Shown here: positions 46,006 through 59,195 of the stretch, one piece after another
Position numbering within the stretch: position 1 is the first letter of the stretch
Layout of the letters: every line of letters starts with the position of its first letter
DNA from: Mastigias papua
Taxonomy: Eukaryota > Cnidaria > Scyphozoa > Rhizostomeae > Mastigiidae
Length of the DNA stretch: 64,000 bases
NCBI GenBank assembly: GCA_964019165.1
Contig: OZ025273.1
Span: forward strand, 7,169,397-7,233,396
Direction: 5' to 3'
The notes under the pieces: generated by a model
Databases searched by the model: none
What the model was told of the DNA's origin: nothing
Seen by the model: the letters and a program-made list of their open reading frames with translations, nothing else
Made by a program: the position numbers and the translations under genes

Positions 46006-49000
46006 CAACAGACTTTCATTTATGTGTAAAACTTGGACAGGCTTTCTGATTAAGTAAGTGCATGAAAATTTGTTCGACCGACCTGAAGAGCTCCAAACTT
46101 CCGAAAGTATGTTATGCTTATGTACGCATATTAGAGTTTAAATACTGACAATTTCTATTGTCCAATAGCAGCAGATAATAGGACAAATGTTGTGAGTTTT
46201 AGGAGATTTTTTTCGTCCTATTAGAAATCCCAACTAGATAATGCGAAGATGTTGCAGGTGGCCTTGATTAAATTCAAATGATCACCAATTGAAAAGAAGA
46301 GAGAGTAAAACACAATTAAATATGGCTGACATCTAGATGCTTGATTTAATGAGTAGCAGATGTCTTGTGAGTGGAATTCAGCACGTTGAAATGCGATTCG
46401 TATATAAATTGGCAAGGATTTGTACGAGAACTCACAATAACTTCAACTTGCATATCTCCTATTGTTCACTTCCATCAAGACATCTGATTGTCATCATCTA
46501 AGATCATAGCTATTTCACCTGCTTGTTGCAAGTTATAAGAGTTTGTTTTAATTGTTTTCGAATTGAAAGCCATTTCAATATCTCACGATGCCCCCCGACT
46601 TGAGCAGTCTGGGGATGTACAACATTAGTTACCAAGAGCAAACTTTTTCCATATACATGAAAAATTGAACGGTTAAAACCGGGGGCTGCTCGTGCACGAA
46701 TCATATATGATATCTCAGACATACATCTCTTAGCAGTAACTTACACCTCTTCGCTTGACATTCAGATATGACTGTGCAGTCATTGCAAAGTACAATGCAG
46801 AGCTGGACATAAACAGGGGAAAGTTAGCTTAGAATAGGTTTATGAGTGATGTAATGTGTCAGACATATTGACAATTTCAAGAACAGATATTACGGCAGCG
46901 AGAAAGATTATTCATGGATTGAGCCAAAGTCTCCATTCATAGTGATTGCTGGTGAGTAGACAAACATGGGGAACATTTATGCAATTAACAATATCATCTT
47001 TACGAAAACGTAGAAACCTGCAAAGAGCGCGCCCCACCTTTCAGCTTTTTACAAGCGGTTCCTTGCTTCATGACTCACCTCCCCTCAAAGCTTTCAACTC
47101 TAGGAAACGACATTCCCTTTTAAACAGGTAATGCTTATTTGATTCTCTAGCAGTTACCAATGGAGATCTCTTCCACCTTTGCTTGTTGCACACTGCTGTT
47201 TATGAGCATGTCAGTCTTTGCTGATATAGCTAGGCAGGTAGCATTTGACAGATAAACCCTTCGGACCAGTAGCTCTCAAACTTCTTCTGCCCAGTTCTCA
47301 TTTTATTACATAAGTGCAATGACCTGCTTAAAGAGAAAGATTGTCACGATGTTTTCCAGACAATGGAGATTGATAGATCTTGGCTGGATTGTGTTTAAGA
47401 TATACCGAAATTTTTGATCCAAAAGCTAGAAGATTCATAGAGTGTAGGCATCACAGAGGCAACAAACGGATAGTATCTTAATAGTCTCCGAGGGTCCTGT
47501 GCAAATGTTACTACATGCTTGTTCTACAAAGTATCTAGATCAAGGCCTATCTCTTAAAAAATCCTTATTTTTGGACCTCTTTTGGCCTAATAGAAGTAGG
47601 CTAAAAGCTTATTTTATAATTTCTCAATCTTAACTGCAAATTTGGTGTTCTGAAAATACTACAAAAGCAGGATAAAGATTGATATCAGGAATTTACCTAC
47701 GAATTGACTAAAAGATAGTTGCCATGGACTACACTTAATGTCACTATGAATTTGTCTGCAATGATTGAAACTTGCTCCTTCTTGATTTTTTCCAGTGATT
47801 AAGAACTCCATGAACTTGAAGACTTTCTTTGGGATTTGTTATTTAGTAGCACTAGTTCTTTCAAGTTTCTTTAACCTTCTATATGAGGTTCCTATAAGTT
47901 ATAAAAAAACTTTAATTTCAAGCGTGAGGTTCCTATAAGTTATGAAAAAACTGTTCCTGTAATTTCAAGTATAGAGGAAGAGACTACAAGAAAGGATTTA
48001 TGGGTACCCTCATTACTCATTACACATTGCGCAAATCCTGTATGTGATTTCTACAAGTAATTCAAAGCCACATGACTGAGCAAGTCTAGTCTTCTTAAAG
48101 AGATTGCTGCAGACATGGAGTGGATGAAACGAAGCTGGCAATGAAATGAAATGGCCCCCTACATATGTAGCATATATGATTATTTTATATCACAAACCAC
48201 TTGCTGGCTCTCTGAGTCTATTCTGGGTCATTGAATTCCACCTATGCATATGTCTATTGAAGATGAGCTATAGCTTAAATGTTGTCACTTTGTATTCACT
48301 CCTATGCTAACACTATAGGGTTGAATTGAAAATGCTAAATAGTAATTGAAAGGAAATGAAAAAGAAAAATGCGATCTTGTCATAATATTTGGAACTACCT
48401 ACTGACTTCATCAAGTTATGGTGCTTTGGATAACCAAAATACCACCAGTAAGAACTTTATATTCCAATTCCGAAAAATGAGTAAATCAAATGTTTTCACA
48501 TTCAAACGGATCTTTTCCTTCATGTTTTCAAACTATATTTAGCAGTCCAGTTAGCTGTGTTCTAGGCTAAGAATTGTACATAATATATATATTTCCTATG
48601 GAGTTAATTTACCAGTACAGCTTCCGTGTAAGTAATTGGAAAATTCCTATTAGTTCCCTGGCATATATGTTAAAGAAGACAGACCACCCTGATGGTATAA
48701 AATAATACAGCAGAAAGATATAGCTTTGAACTAAATTTGAGAGTTTTTCTATCGAGCAGCTGTACGGAAAGTAACATCCTTTCTATATTCATGGATGTGT
48801 TGTTTGTTAGCAGTAGTTTATGAGTTATACGCATATGGACAATACCGGGGATGTTTTTTCGATCATGAATAACCACATACGCGGGCTATAATCAATCCAA
48901 TTCTTGTATCATTTATAAGTCTTGTATGGCTCGGAGATTAGAAACAAGAGTAGTTATGACAGAAAATAATGTCCAACTAGTCTTTGTTCTCTTTGAAAGC

Positions 49001-49409
49001 AGCGAAATATCGGCTACTTTTCATTTATAATGCAAGTTTCTGAAAAATCAGGTGATGCTGCTGAAGTAACCACGGCAAAGAACTGCAAGAGATTGATCCA
49101 TCCGGTTCATCAGCACCGAAGGCAGAGGGGGCATGATCTCTTGTGAAGATGCTCAGTATTGCTTTATTGAATGCGTAAAAGTCAGTTACAACTGCACTGG
49201 TCGAGCATTACATGCGTCCTTCAAATCGCCTAGTTCAGGCCTGTTCATGTTTCATGTCAAGGGTGGCTAACCCTTGAAGTAGTGGCTGGTTTTCAACTGG
49301 TCCTCCATATAGATTCTGCAAAGAGTTCAGTTGGCAACTTCTAAAAACTACTTCTCATTATTCATATATCAACGTTCAAGCGAAATATACTAGGTATATA
49401 GCAATATAG

Positions 49410-49410
<1 letters not shown>

Positions 49411-49490
<80 letters not shown>
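49411..49490. repeat. (AT)40 microsatellite
   Basis: An uninterrupted AT dinucleotide tract of about 80 bases, able to form a cruciform and likely variable in length. Confidence 0.95.
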
Positions 49491-49491
<1 letters not shown>

Positions 49492-49754
49492 GTAAAGATA
49501 AAATGGAGGGTGCTAATCCAATCTCACCTGGAATGCTATGCCATTTAAAAGCATACTTTGAAAAGGTGACATTGTGAAGTTTTACTCTCATTACCCATTC
49601 ATAGATGTCTAATTTGCGAATGCACATATATACGAGCAGGCGATCCTTGGCGAAACAACCGCAGGATATATCAATTCAGAGTAACAATCGTGGTCACCAC
49701 ACTACCTACAAATCATAAGTAAATGATACAAGGCTAAAGTTACTTACCTTCATG

Positions 49755-49805
49755 CCACTCATAGTGGTAAAAGACACAGGGTCATCTAGTCTCCACTATG
49801 AGTGG
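49755..49805. repeat. Perfect 13-bp inverted repeat
   Basis: CCACTCATAGTGG (49755-49767) and its exact reverse complement CCACTATGAGTGG (49793-49805) are separated by 25 bases. Each arm is itself nearly palindromic. A minus-strand donor-like site (ATGAAG then GTAAGT) lies immediately beside it. Confidence 0.7.
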
Positions 49806-51272
49806 TATTTACAAATTTTCAAATTAATCTACATGTCAGCAGAATAGAGAAAAAATGAGGAAAAAACCAGAAAAAACACTTGTAAATGAAGTGTTAATAT
49901 AATTTATATTTTAAAAGTAAGAAGAACAAGAATGAAAATAAATAAACAAACAAAATAAAACTGAACTAAACGAGCTGATTCTGTTCGTAGGATTGTTTCG
50001 AAGATTTCACGCCATATTGGATAACAACTTTGTGATCGTTGCAATTTGCACCTAAAATGTCAATAACAAGAGAGATCAATGGGAAACAACCCTATTTTGA
50101 ACTTCTATCACTGAAAAACACTTTATAATAAAGGATCAGTACTGAGGAAGCAGATGTGGAAAGGACCCCCTAGTTTTAAGACAGGTTAAAAGCAACTTTA
50201 CCCACAGGTATGAGTAACTGTAGGGCCTATAGAAAAACCACTAAGATCACAAACGTCTGATACAAAGTGTATCAATTTTTATCTTTATGAGCTTGCTGTA
50301 ACTCTTCCTATTCTTCTACGGGGAGGACTTCAAAGATCCAAGACGTAAAACGATTTACAAGGGCACTAAAATTGAACTGCTGGTTTAGACATACATTTAC
50401 ATATATATTTAATAATGATTTCTCTCTTACTCACATTGGCTTAATATTTTGTGCCGTTGCCTCTCTCTTACTGAAGATTTTTGCATGGTCTGAGAGTATT
50501 TTGATGATGATATTTTTATCCAAACATGCAAAATGTTTGCTTTCGAGTTGCATTTAAACCTCATATACTAATATTGTAGTCTGTAATTCTAGAGCTTATA
50601 TACCAACGTTTAGCAACTGGAAAAAAGATTCTAATATAGCCTATTTTGATCATAATGCTAGCCGCACACGAGAGATTTTAGCTCAGTGCCATTTGGCTGA
50701 GCTATCAGTCATGCAAATGCATATTTGACATACAAATATGCATAATGTTTATCTTTGCGTGCAGATAGAGTTCTGGATATAGAATATAATGATGGCCGCA
50801 AAATGGTATGGTTTGTAAGTGACTTTTGCGACACGAAATATACTGTAACATTGTATTCATAGTGTGCTGCGCATCTCATTAAAGTAAGCAATAGTCATCG
50901 AGACTATTCCTCATAGTACTTACACCTCGAAACTTTGTAATTCCTGCAGTAGTTAGGCCTAGCCCATCTTAATTTCTTTTCAGTTTTGAGACTCAACAGG
51001 GATTTTTCATGGTTAACAGTGCATTTGTTTAAAGATCTTAGCACCAGAATTAACGCTTTCCTCTATAAAACATTTTGCACTGGATTACTTCTGTACTACC
51101 AGTCATAGAGTGCATTTTCCGATGATCTGTTTTGAATTTCTAGTTGATAGCAAATGTCTTTTTGCAGCATTTGCTGACCATCCTTTGTGAGTGGAGCTAG
51201 TATCAAAGTCTTTTATAGAGCAAATATTTCCAGTTGAAGAGAATCGTGAAAGAGCACCACATTTCAAACAAA

Positions 51273-54200
51273 ATGCAAGCCATTTTACTTCTTGCAACTT
51301 CTGCCGTCATTCTTTGCCAGCAGTTGAACGTAGTCGAAAATGTTATAACAGACGAGACACGACTTCATAAAGATCTTTTCAGTGATAACAGGCAGGTCTT
51401 GCCGGTGAATGATACTAAGGAGAGGAGAGTGAAAGTTGAAATTGGATTGACTTTGAACCAAGTTGTTGACGTAGTAAGTGCAGCTTTTGTTTGACAAACT
51501 CGTACTTTTTAGGTTTGATATGAACTCCATATGAACCAAGAATCCCATTCCCCCACATTAAGTCAACGTTGAATTCTACATAGCTGAAAAGTCTATGACA
51601 CAGATACAAACTATATTGAGAGATATTCGTAACAGAGTTCAATTGACTACCATAATTAGTCCAGCTTTAAAACATTATGTAACTCCTTCTAAGCAAATTT
51701 GATGTCATTCAAAATCAAAGGAGGCAAAGTTATTTTTTATTTTATAATTACAATCTTCTGTCTCTCAACAGAGCTTTATTAAAGGAAATGTAGAACTGCA
51801 ATCATGACTATATTGAGGCATAGCTTTTTATTCATATAAATAAACAACTGGAAATTGCAATCTTTTATGTCAGCTATTTTTTCATAAAATGAGAATCGTA
51901 TTTGATGCCCAGTTGTACATCAATAGACGTACTACACCAAATGCCAAAGTAAAATAGAATCTACTCTATTAATTTCACATTGGAACTGTTTCAAATCCCT
52001 GAACTGCAAGGAAGGGCACAAGACTTTTAGTACAATAATGATTTTCCGGCTCTTTTGGAAAAAATATTGCTCTATCATTCGCTAATACCGTAATAATTCT
52101 CACATTCTCTATCTCTGTCCTTCAAAAGTTTCCCTTTGGTTTCTTCTATATTCTCCCAAGTAAGCCCCACGATACAAGCGGACATCCAGCCCTGAATTTC
52201 GGAAATTATTCCTATTACGATACTACGCAGATCGAAGGATCTTTCCACTGGGAAATTTGGTGTGTTAAGTTGCTGAAATGGTCTATAGATTGTGTGACGA
52301 TGCTTAAAGAGTCTTAAATATGTGGTATTTGAAATAATCATGTGAATTTTTTGTGTTATTTCAGGAAGAGACAAACGAGCATGTAATTATCAATGCTGTC
52401 ATCAGGCAGGTGAGCAGAAGATTGCAATTTTTATGCTTCTTGAATTACATTGGTTATGCTTGATAAATGTTTGTAAAATATTTAAGTTTAGCCACAGTAA
52501 AATTAGTATTAGTATGGAAGGGAGGTAGGTACAATACTCGCCAGAAGTCTTTGGGACACCTACAAGACTTAGTAAAAATCTATAGTCAGCTCAGTTTCTT
52601 CACTTTTACACTTTACACCCACCATTATCTCCCTAGAACAATGTTGTTAGCTCCACAAGATATTTGACAGTATTGCGCACGTTAAATTTGTTATTACTGC
52701 GTTAAATTTATTACGTAAAATATTGTGCACGTTAAATTCTTATTCATCATATCACGGGTACCCGCATCTGGCTATATATTTCGGTTCACCTTTCGGTCGC
52801 TATCCGACGTTTCATACTCTAACGAGTGTCGGACGAAGAAAGCTTTCAGTATGCTAAAGCAATGTTCCCGCTTTTTCGTGCTATAGTGAAGTTAAATTTT
52901 TTCAATATCATATACTTCATCCAGAAACCAACATTATTTAGGGGATGAAGGGGTATTTAGGGGAGGAGGGGATATTTAGGGAAGGAGAGGATGAAAGTTT
53001 AGTTGGCGACTATTGTAGGTTATGACCTATAGGGTTATAGCATTTACAAGATGCAATTTTACTAACCCAATTAAATTAAGATGTATGGCTAGGTAAGACT
53101 AATTTTTGATGACTAGCAATAAAGGTGGAAAAATGGTGCGAAGCGTATGAGGTGACATTCATTCTGTTTTGCTTGTACCTTCATACTGTATATAGGGCGA
53201 ATTATTTTTCATAGAACTGGCACAACCCTGCTCTGAAATGGAATCCTAAGAATTACGGCAATGTCACCCGGATAAATGTCAAACCAAACCAAACTTGGAC
53301 ACCAGATTTATTCCTTTTTGCAAAGTAAGTAAGCTACGTTGTCTAATTGCGGTGGATAGAGAGCGCCATTTTCATCATTTTAAACTGAGCTTACATCACT
53401 AGTGTATATCTTGGTTGAACCGGTTTAGCGTTAACTTAACCTTAGTCTAACCGAGGTTAAAGGTAGGTGTGTAGTCGTGGGCTTATAGTATTAGATATTT
53501 TGACCAAAGGAAGATGAAGTGATATTTGTATCTTCAACTTCTGTGGCATCACTACGGAGCGCCATTTCTCTCCAGGATCGATTTTCGAATTTTTGCAAAC
53601 TCGAGGAGAAGAGTTCTGAGGCAAAAGAGCAAAAGAAATTATAGTTGTAGTGTCAGCGATTATTCAATAACTTTGTTGGTAATCTCTAACTAAATGAAAA
53701 CAGTCCCTCCGAAAAAACCAATTTCACTGAAAAATTTTCAAAATTAATAAATGGGGGGCTAGAATGAGTGCGGAGGGGATTGGAATAATTTCAAAAATTA
53801 ACAATCGGGAGGACGATTATTCGATACTCAAGAGTACAAGATTTTGACATGCAATACTATTGTTCAGAGTAATTTTTAAACAAGGGAACGTCTGGTATTA
53901 AAATCCTTTTATAAAAAAGCTGCAAATAGAATTATTAATTGTAAAGTCAAATGCTGAAAATAAAAGCTCCGTTTATTTCCTATCAGAAAAAATTTGGCTA
54001 TGCAATATTGAAGAGTCTACTAAATAACTTCCTCGAATCTCTGAAGAGATCTCTGTTGTTCCCAAATCATTCATTCAGAATTAGTATAAGAATCTTTCGT
54101 TCATTCGCTATCACTTCTTTACTGGACAAGCTATACTTCAATCAGTCTGTCGCTAGGTGAAATGGATCAAGAACTGCCCGTCCTTGAATCGTTGTATTGG

Positions 54201-57200
54201 AAACAGCTTTTAAGCTTCAAGAGCTTCAAGCTGTTTTTCCCGTCATTTTGTGTGTTAAACGATTAAAATAACAGAGAAATCGCACCCACATCCTCAGAAG
54301 CCTTCATTTTCTTGCTGATATTGCTGCTGTTGCAGCATTTCGCACTAATCGATTTCTAAATATTTTCATGAAAACGATGCTGACTTGAACTTATTCTGTA
54401 TTAAACGAGCTCTTAGGCTTGGCTTTTGAACTTATCCCCTATTACAGCGTATTGGTGAAGATATTTTTGCTTGGTCTGCTTTCTGTTTGACCCCGAGTTA
54501 CTAGAAACGTAGTCTAATGCAATAAAAATGTCGTAGAAGAATGGGTAGCAAAAATAGTAGCAATGTCTGTACTAGCCGTAGGACGAGTGGAATTGAGACT
54601 TGTACAGACATGGTAACAACTACAGCACTGCGAGGCAGAAATAACACCAAGAGTTGAACACTTTAAACTGAGCTAATGAGAAGATGTGGATAATCAGCGA
54701 TATTATGGAAGGACAAAGAAACTATTCATCTTTCAGACTGAACTTTTAGGCAAAAGCAGAAGTATTTAAGCTTTTGTCAAATTTCAGTGCTCTATTACAG
54801 AAAATTCATCATTAACTTTTTTTCGCAGTGTTGAGGAGGACAAATCCTATAATGGGATGATGGATACGCTGAAAACCAGAGTAAAGTTAAACTACACTGG
54901 GAAAGTAGAGTGGAACTCTCCAGTTATGTTTAGAATAAGCTGCAGTATCAATGTTGCCAAATTCCCTTTTGACACTCAGAAATGTGAATTCAAGTTCGGT
55001 AGTTTCACGTATGACAGTAAAAAGCTGCAACTAGTACCTGAGAAGAACAAAGCTGATATTACGCAGTATACAGGTACACGCTGTAACTTTGATAGGGAAG
55101 AACTTTACCAAGAATGTACTTAAACCTATAGTATTGCATAGAAATCAGGAATTATTACTTAGAGCGAGCTCATGTAACGTTGCCAAGATGTTCTCTCATC
55201 TGACATTGCAATGTAGCAGAAAGTTTTTACATTTAACTATCAGCTAGAAGTGTTTTCCTTGATGTATAAGGGAAATGAGTTCAACAAATCATGCAGTTCC
55301 TATATTGAAAGCCTTGAAATTACTTTGTATTCTAGAGTTGCACGAACCCCACATTTTGTTGCAGACGAATTGCACATTTTGCTTTATTCCACGGGTTCAT
55401 TACTTAACGGTGCAGTAACTTTGCATTCCATACAAAAGGTCTAAGCCTTGATGAAGCTTGAGCCTTGCATTATTCTTAAATTTCAGCGATTTTGAGCCTA
55501 TCTCATATCTCATATCTTATGGAGTATGAGATAGGCTTGAGTCTAACTCATATCCTTTCAAGCTGAGGAGATCTTACTAGGTATTACAAAACGCAACTCC
55601 ACTTTGTGCTAAAGGAAAACTTTTTTTAATAGACAATGTCGAATGGAAGCTCATTTCAATGGATGCTAGGAGGCAGCGAGCCAGACATACATGTTGTGAG
55701 AGCGGCTTTGACGAGGTTGTCTTTGAGCTTATCATTAAAAGAAAGCCTCTGTTCCTTATGATAAATCTCATTGCTCCAAACATGATCTTCTCATTCCTGA
55801 CTATTGCTGTTTACACCATACCATCGGCTTCAAGTGAGTATTATCAGACAGATTTCATAAAATTCTTCTACTTGATTATTTTACTATTTATCAATGCCCT
55901 CGTATCATTCAAAATCGTCTATTCTTTATTCTGCTATGTCGTTATTTCATTATTGCTGCTTTTGTCGATTCTCTCTCTTCGTATTTGAACTTTCTAATAT
56001 TGAACATGAACGATTAACCGAGTGCCTAGAGTGCTAGTTTGCCTTATTATAGAAGATACTCCATGTCAAGCAATAGGGCATAGGTTGGGTGCTTTCTTAC
56101 AGTCAGCGAAACAGCGAATCATTATCTTGTGGTGATGCTAGGCAGATAAATGAAGCGAAGAAGAATCTTAGTATTAGTGACAAAATTGACAATAGCTTCA
56201 CTATTGTCATCTACTGTTGCAGCAATCATTGAAAATATTCTATAAAATAGCTCAATAAACCAAGTCAAGTGTGACTCAAATTTTACACTGTTTTATTGTT
56301 TATCAATCATTTTGATGCTCAAGCGTCTTAACTTGAATTTTCCCAACTTTGCTTCAGCTTCTGTAGTGGCGTAATCTGCTTTTATCTAGTTTGTAGTCTG
56401 CGCTTAGGTTGATTGATTCGAGATCTTTTTATTTGATTAAATGGGAATTATCAACAGAAACAAGAAACTTACATTTCTTTTTATAATGAGTGTAAATATC
56501 TCACACAGGGCACAAATGCAAGTTGGCTTAATTATTGTTTTCATTACTGATACATCAATTAACTCTTCTGCAGATGAGAGATCGTCATTCGTGGTCAGTC
56601 TTGTTCTTGCAATGGCATTGTTTCTAACGTCATCAATAGATCTAATGCCTGACAGCTCTGAGGTGATACCATTGTTTAGTTATTTCCTTGGCCTAGTCCT
56701 ATTCGCCATGTTTTTACTAACAATAACAGTTTGCTACAATTTAAGCATTTATTATGCCAATGCTAATGTGTCTGTTATGCCATACTGGATGAGAAAGTAC
56801 ATACTCAATAGGCTGGCACCGTTCTTCGGAATAGTAGTGAGGCGTTCCAAACTGAAAGACAAGTCAAAGCTAAGAGATGAGCATGTGACAATGGGTGTAA
56901 ACGAGGAACTGGAATGCTGCCATCCCGGTAGACTTTGGAAGCCAGATGCTGCTGCCAAAGGGACATCGCATTTATGGCGTGCCAGGACTACAAAGGCCAA
57001 CATCTTACGAGAAATGGGTCTCGATTCTAAGATGAACAGGAGAGATCTGAGAAAAATTTCAAGATACCTTTCATCTATAATTGACAGCTTGGAGAAGGAA
57101 GAAGAAAAGGCTCACAGGCAAGCTGAATGGCATGTTGTCTCAAAGACTCTTGATAAACTTTGTCTCTGGATTTTTGTGTGCGCTTTTCTGCTAATAATCA

Positions 57201-57235
57201 CAATATGTTCAATAAAAGGAGCATCACTTACATGA
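51273..57235 (+). CDS. Alpha-type nicotinic-like Cys-loop receptor subunit, complete
   Basis: Six exons give exactly 487 residues: 51273-51473, 52365-52409, 53215-53324, 54829-55073, 55633-55833, 56574-57235. Start at MQAILLLATSAVILC, a signal peptide; an in-frame upstream ATG at 51234 would bury it. The Cys-loop is C157-C171 with FPFD inside. Vicinal Cys221-Cys222 mark an alpha-type subunit. M1 (about 240-262) has the conserved Pro249; M2 runs from Glu269 (-1') and Arg270 (0') with Leu at 9' and Asp at 20', fitting a cation-selective pore. M3 and M4 (near 455-480) are present, with an amphipathic charged helix before M4. Oddity: the principal-face box positions read Phe (loop A), Phe178 (loop B, usually Trp), His219 (loop C, usually Tyr) and Phe226, so acetylcholine may not be the ligand. 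The complementary-face Trp is kept (QNWHN). A plasma-membrane ligand-gated channel subunit is well supported. Confidence 0.93.
52530..53020. mobile_element. Interrupted copy of the CAATACTCACC MITE family
   Basis: The left end GTACAATACTCGCCAGAAGT at 52529 matches 39256, and the right end GTTGGCGACTATTGTAGGTTA near 53000-53020 matches the other terminus. Between them lie unrelated stretches: a GTTAAATT-rich tract (52680-52740), a CGGTCGCTATCCGACG palindromic part and dispersed-repeat copy 2 (52835-52900). Nested insertion is the simplest reading. Confidence 0.55.
53657..53835. repeat. CGATTATTC-type repeat, copy 1
   Basis: A segment bounded by GCGATTATTCAATAA and ACGATTATTCGATAC, with GGGGGGCTAGAATGAG inside. 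Its reverse complement resembles 58040-58320 (TCGAATAATCGCCCCC, CCCCCATTTGTTGACTTTGA). It is in the intron before the Cys-loop exon. Confidence 0.5.
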
Positions 57236-57302
57236 CATTGCCACAGAAAATAGAGAATGAATTGTATATAGCAAAGTATAAATGGCCCGTAAAAGCAAAT
57301 TT

Positions 57303-57308
57303 AATAAA
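57303..57308 (+). terminator. Candidate polyadenylation signal AATAAA
   Basis: A canonical AATAAA lies 68 bases after the Cys-loop receptor stop codon on its coding strand. Confidence 0.45.
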
Positions 57309-58039
57309 TATTTGCTTTTCAGTCAATTGTAATCTTGGACATAAATTGTCATAAAGATTTGCTTACAAAATGGCCTAGACCTTTCTGTATAGCAATGAAT
57401 TTCTATTAGTTACTATGGTATAACAGAAGAGTAAGGATTTCAAATATTAACTTTTCCTTCTTCATTATTCAGTATATAATTAATTGCCAAAGAATGTACA
57501 CAGTTATTATGCCTCTTTAGTGAAGCATTGCAGCATGGGATACAAAGTGTGTCATATGTGTCAAATTCTGTTCTTCCATCAAACATAAACCAATCATTAA
57601 TGCACTAGAAAATAATCAAGCGTGGCCTCACTGGGGAGGGGGACTGCGGAGCTTCAGTTTCCATTTCTTGCCTGCCAGCGATCCTTCTATCCTTTTAAGC
57701 TATGTTATTGTTTGTGGCCCCCCACTTCCTATATTTGGCCCCCACTTTTCATTTCGTAGCACCTTGCTTAAGAATATATTTTATTGTACTAAAGGTTGAC
57801 ATCTCCATAGGGCGTGGTATGTAAAAGGCTGTTGTCCTCTAAAGTTCCCCTATTCTGTTGTGAATGGTGCTAACCCAGACTCAGATTCCTTTGCGTTTCC
57901 ATGTTTTCTTATAATAAACAAAGTAAATAATGACAAGATTTTTGATCCAAGAAATAAATAATTGGTTTTTATTGATGTTATATTGTCACTTACTGTCCAT
58001 TAGCTCAATTTATGATGGGATATTTAAACTCTACTGTGT

Positions 58040-58320
58040 GTTATGATGCTATTGAGTTTCGAATAATCGCCCCCGCTCGCAGTGTTAGTATATGGATTTT
58101 GTCAAACCCCCCATTTGTTGACTTTGAAGATTTTATCTCTGAAATCATGCTTTTCCAGAGACTGTTTAATTTACTGAAAGATTCTATTTTCCAACCGATC
58201 ATTTATTCCAACCCCCAAGTTATTACTTTTCAGAACATTTCCAATCCTTCTTCCCCGCCATTTATTATTCGATTTCGTACCAGAACGAGGTCTACATTAC
58301 ATTGATTTTTCTAGGAGGTC
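58040..58320. repeat. CGAATAATCG-type repeat, copy 2
   Basis: Opposite orientation to the copy at 53657-53835. It starts TTTCGAATAATCGCCCCCGC and ends near CATTTATTATTCGATTTCG, an inverted echo of the start. It resembles MITEs whose ends read CGAATAATCGCC. Confidence 0.5.
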
Positions 58321-58914
58321 TGAGACCTAACTCATACTCGCGGCAGTTTTGAAATTTTAGAAAATGGAGCTTCCATATTGCTGGAAAAAGCTAAACTGTG
58401 GCAGGATAATTGATCATTGCAGGTACCATTTGCTTAACGTCTATTTGTTTTATCGAAGGATTAGCTTTATTGTCTTAAGTAGCTTTTTCTTAACGTTAAA
58501 ACAACGATGGTAGAATACAGTATTATCTTTCAGCCATTTCGAACCTTGTCAGGTTCTAAATTACAACTTGTCTACTACAATGCTTACAAATTGCTGTCTA
58601 ATGATGCCGTGAACCCTACAGTACAAGTCTACTTGCAAGATTGTGAAAACACAGGAGGGGTGTCATGTCAGGCGCAGACTTCCACAGCAGGATCATTTCT
58701 TAACCATTACATTTTAGTGCTTTGATTTTCTAATCTTCCTTTTGATCTACTAACAGATTTAAGAGTATGGGTGACTGGTTGACTACTTCATCAACTAATT
58801 TCTATATCCAATATCATATAAAATAATAATATGTAAAATGAGGTAATGTTCAAACTTCAGATAGTTTTTATACTAATTTTGCCACTATTGTAATTCTATC
58901 TTTTTCATACTTTT

Positions 58915-59195
58915 ATGCAAGCTTTTTTTATAAGGAATCATTTTATAAGGAACCTACATGTAGAATGTCAAAATATTTAAAGAGCTTATACTACTAAATG
59001 AAAATTCTCTAAGGAGTTTTTCAATTTGAAAATTTTTTATAATACAAAACAGTCAACAATTAGAAAGCTGGTTGCACTCATTTGTTAAGGACCTTTTAGT
59101 ACTACAATTTGATCAGTGGAGGTTCAAAAATAAGGGACTTTTGGAACTAGGCCTTGAGCTAGGCTCCTTATTTAAAAAAGAGCATGTAAACCATA
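58915..59195. repeat. Foldback repeat family, copy B
   Basis: It begins CAAGCTTTTTTTATAAGGAA and TTTTATAAGGAACCTA and ends CTAGGCCTTGAGCTAGG, CTCCTTATTTAAAAAAGAGC, an approximate inverted match to its start. It shares the 3' block with copy A at 10240-10615. Confidence 0.6.

Larger units (their letters stand above)
43698..51272. other. Divergent intergenic region
   Basis: 7.6 kb between the start codons of the TOCA-family gene (-) and the Cys-loop receptor gene (+), so it must hold both promoters. Contents seen: a TIR element (44187-44484), an AT microsatellite (49411-49490), a perfect stem-loop (49755-49805), a near-duplicate of about 46 bp at 47880-47975, and a possible short exon at 44732-44766 (ATG, MDSSPDELEPG, then GTATGA). 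I recognise no gene. Confidence 0.45.

Noticed and set aside
48670..49627. Minus-strand small open frames, one with an Ile-Tyr run
   Set aside because: The run is the (AT)n microsatellite; the others lack splice signals and similarity.
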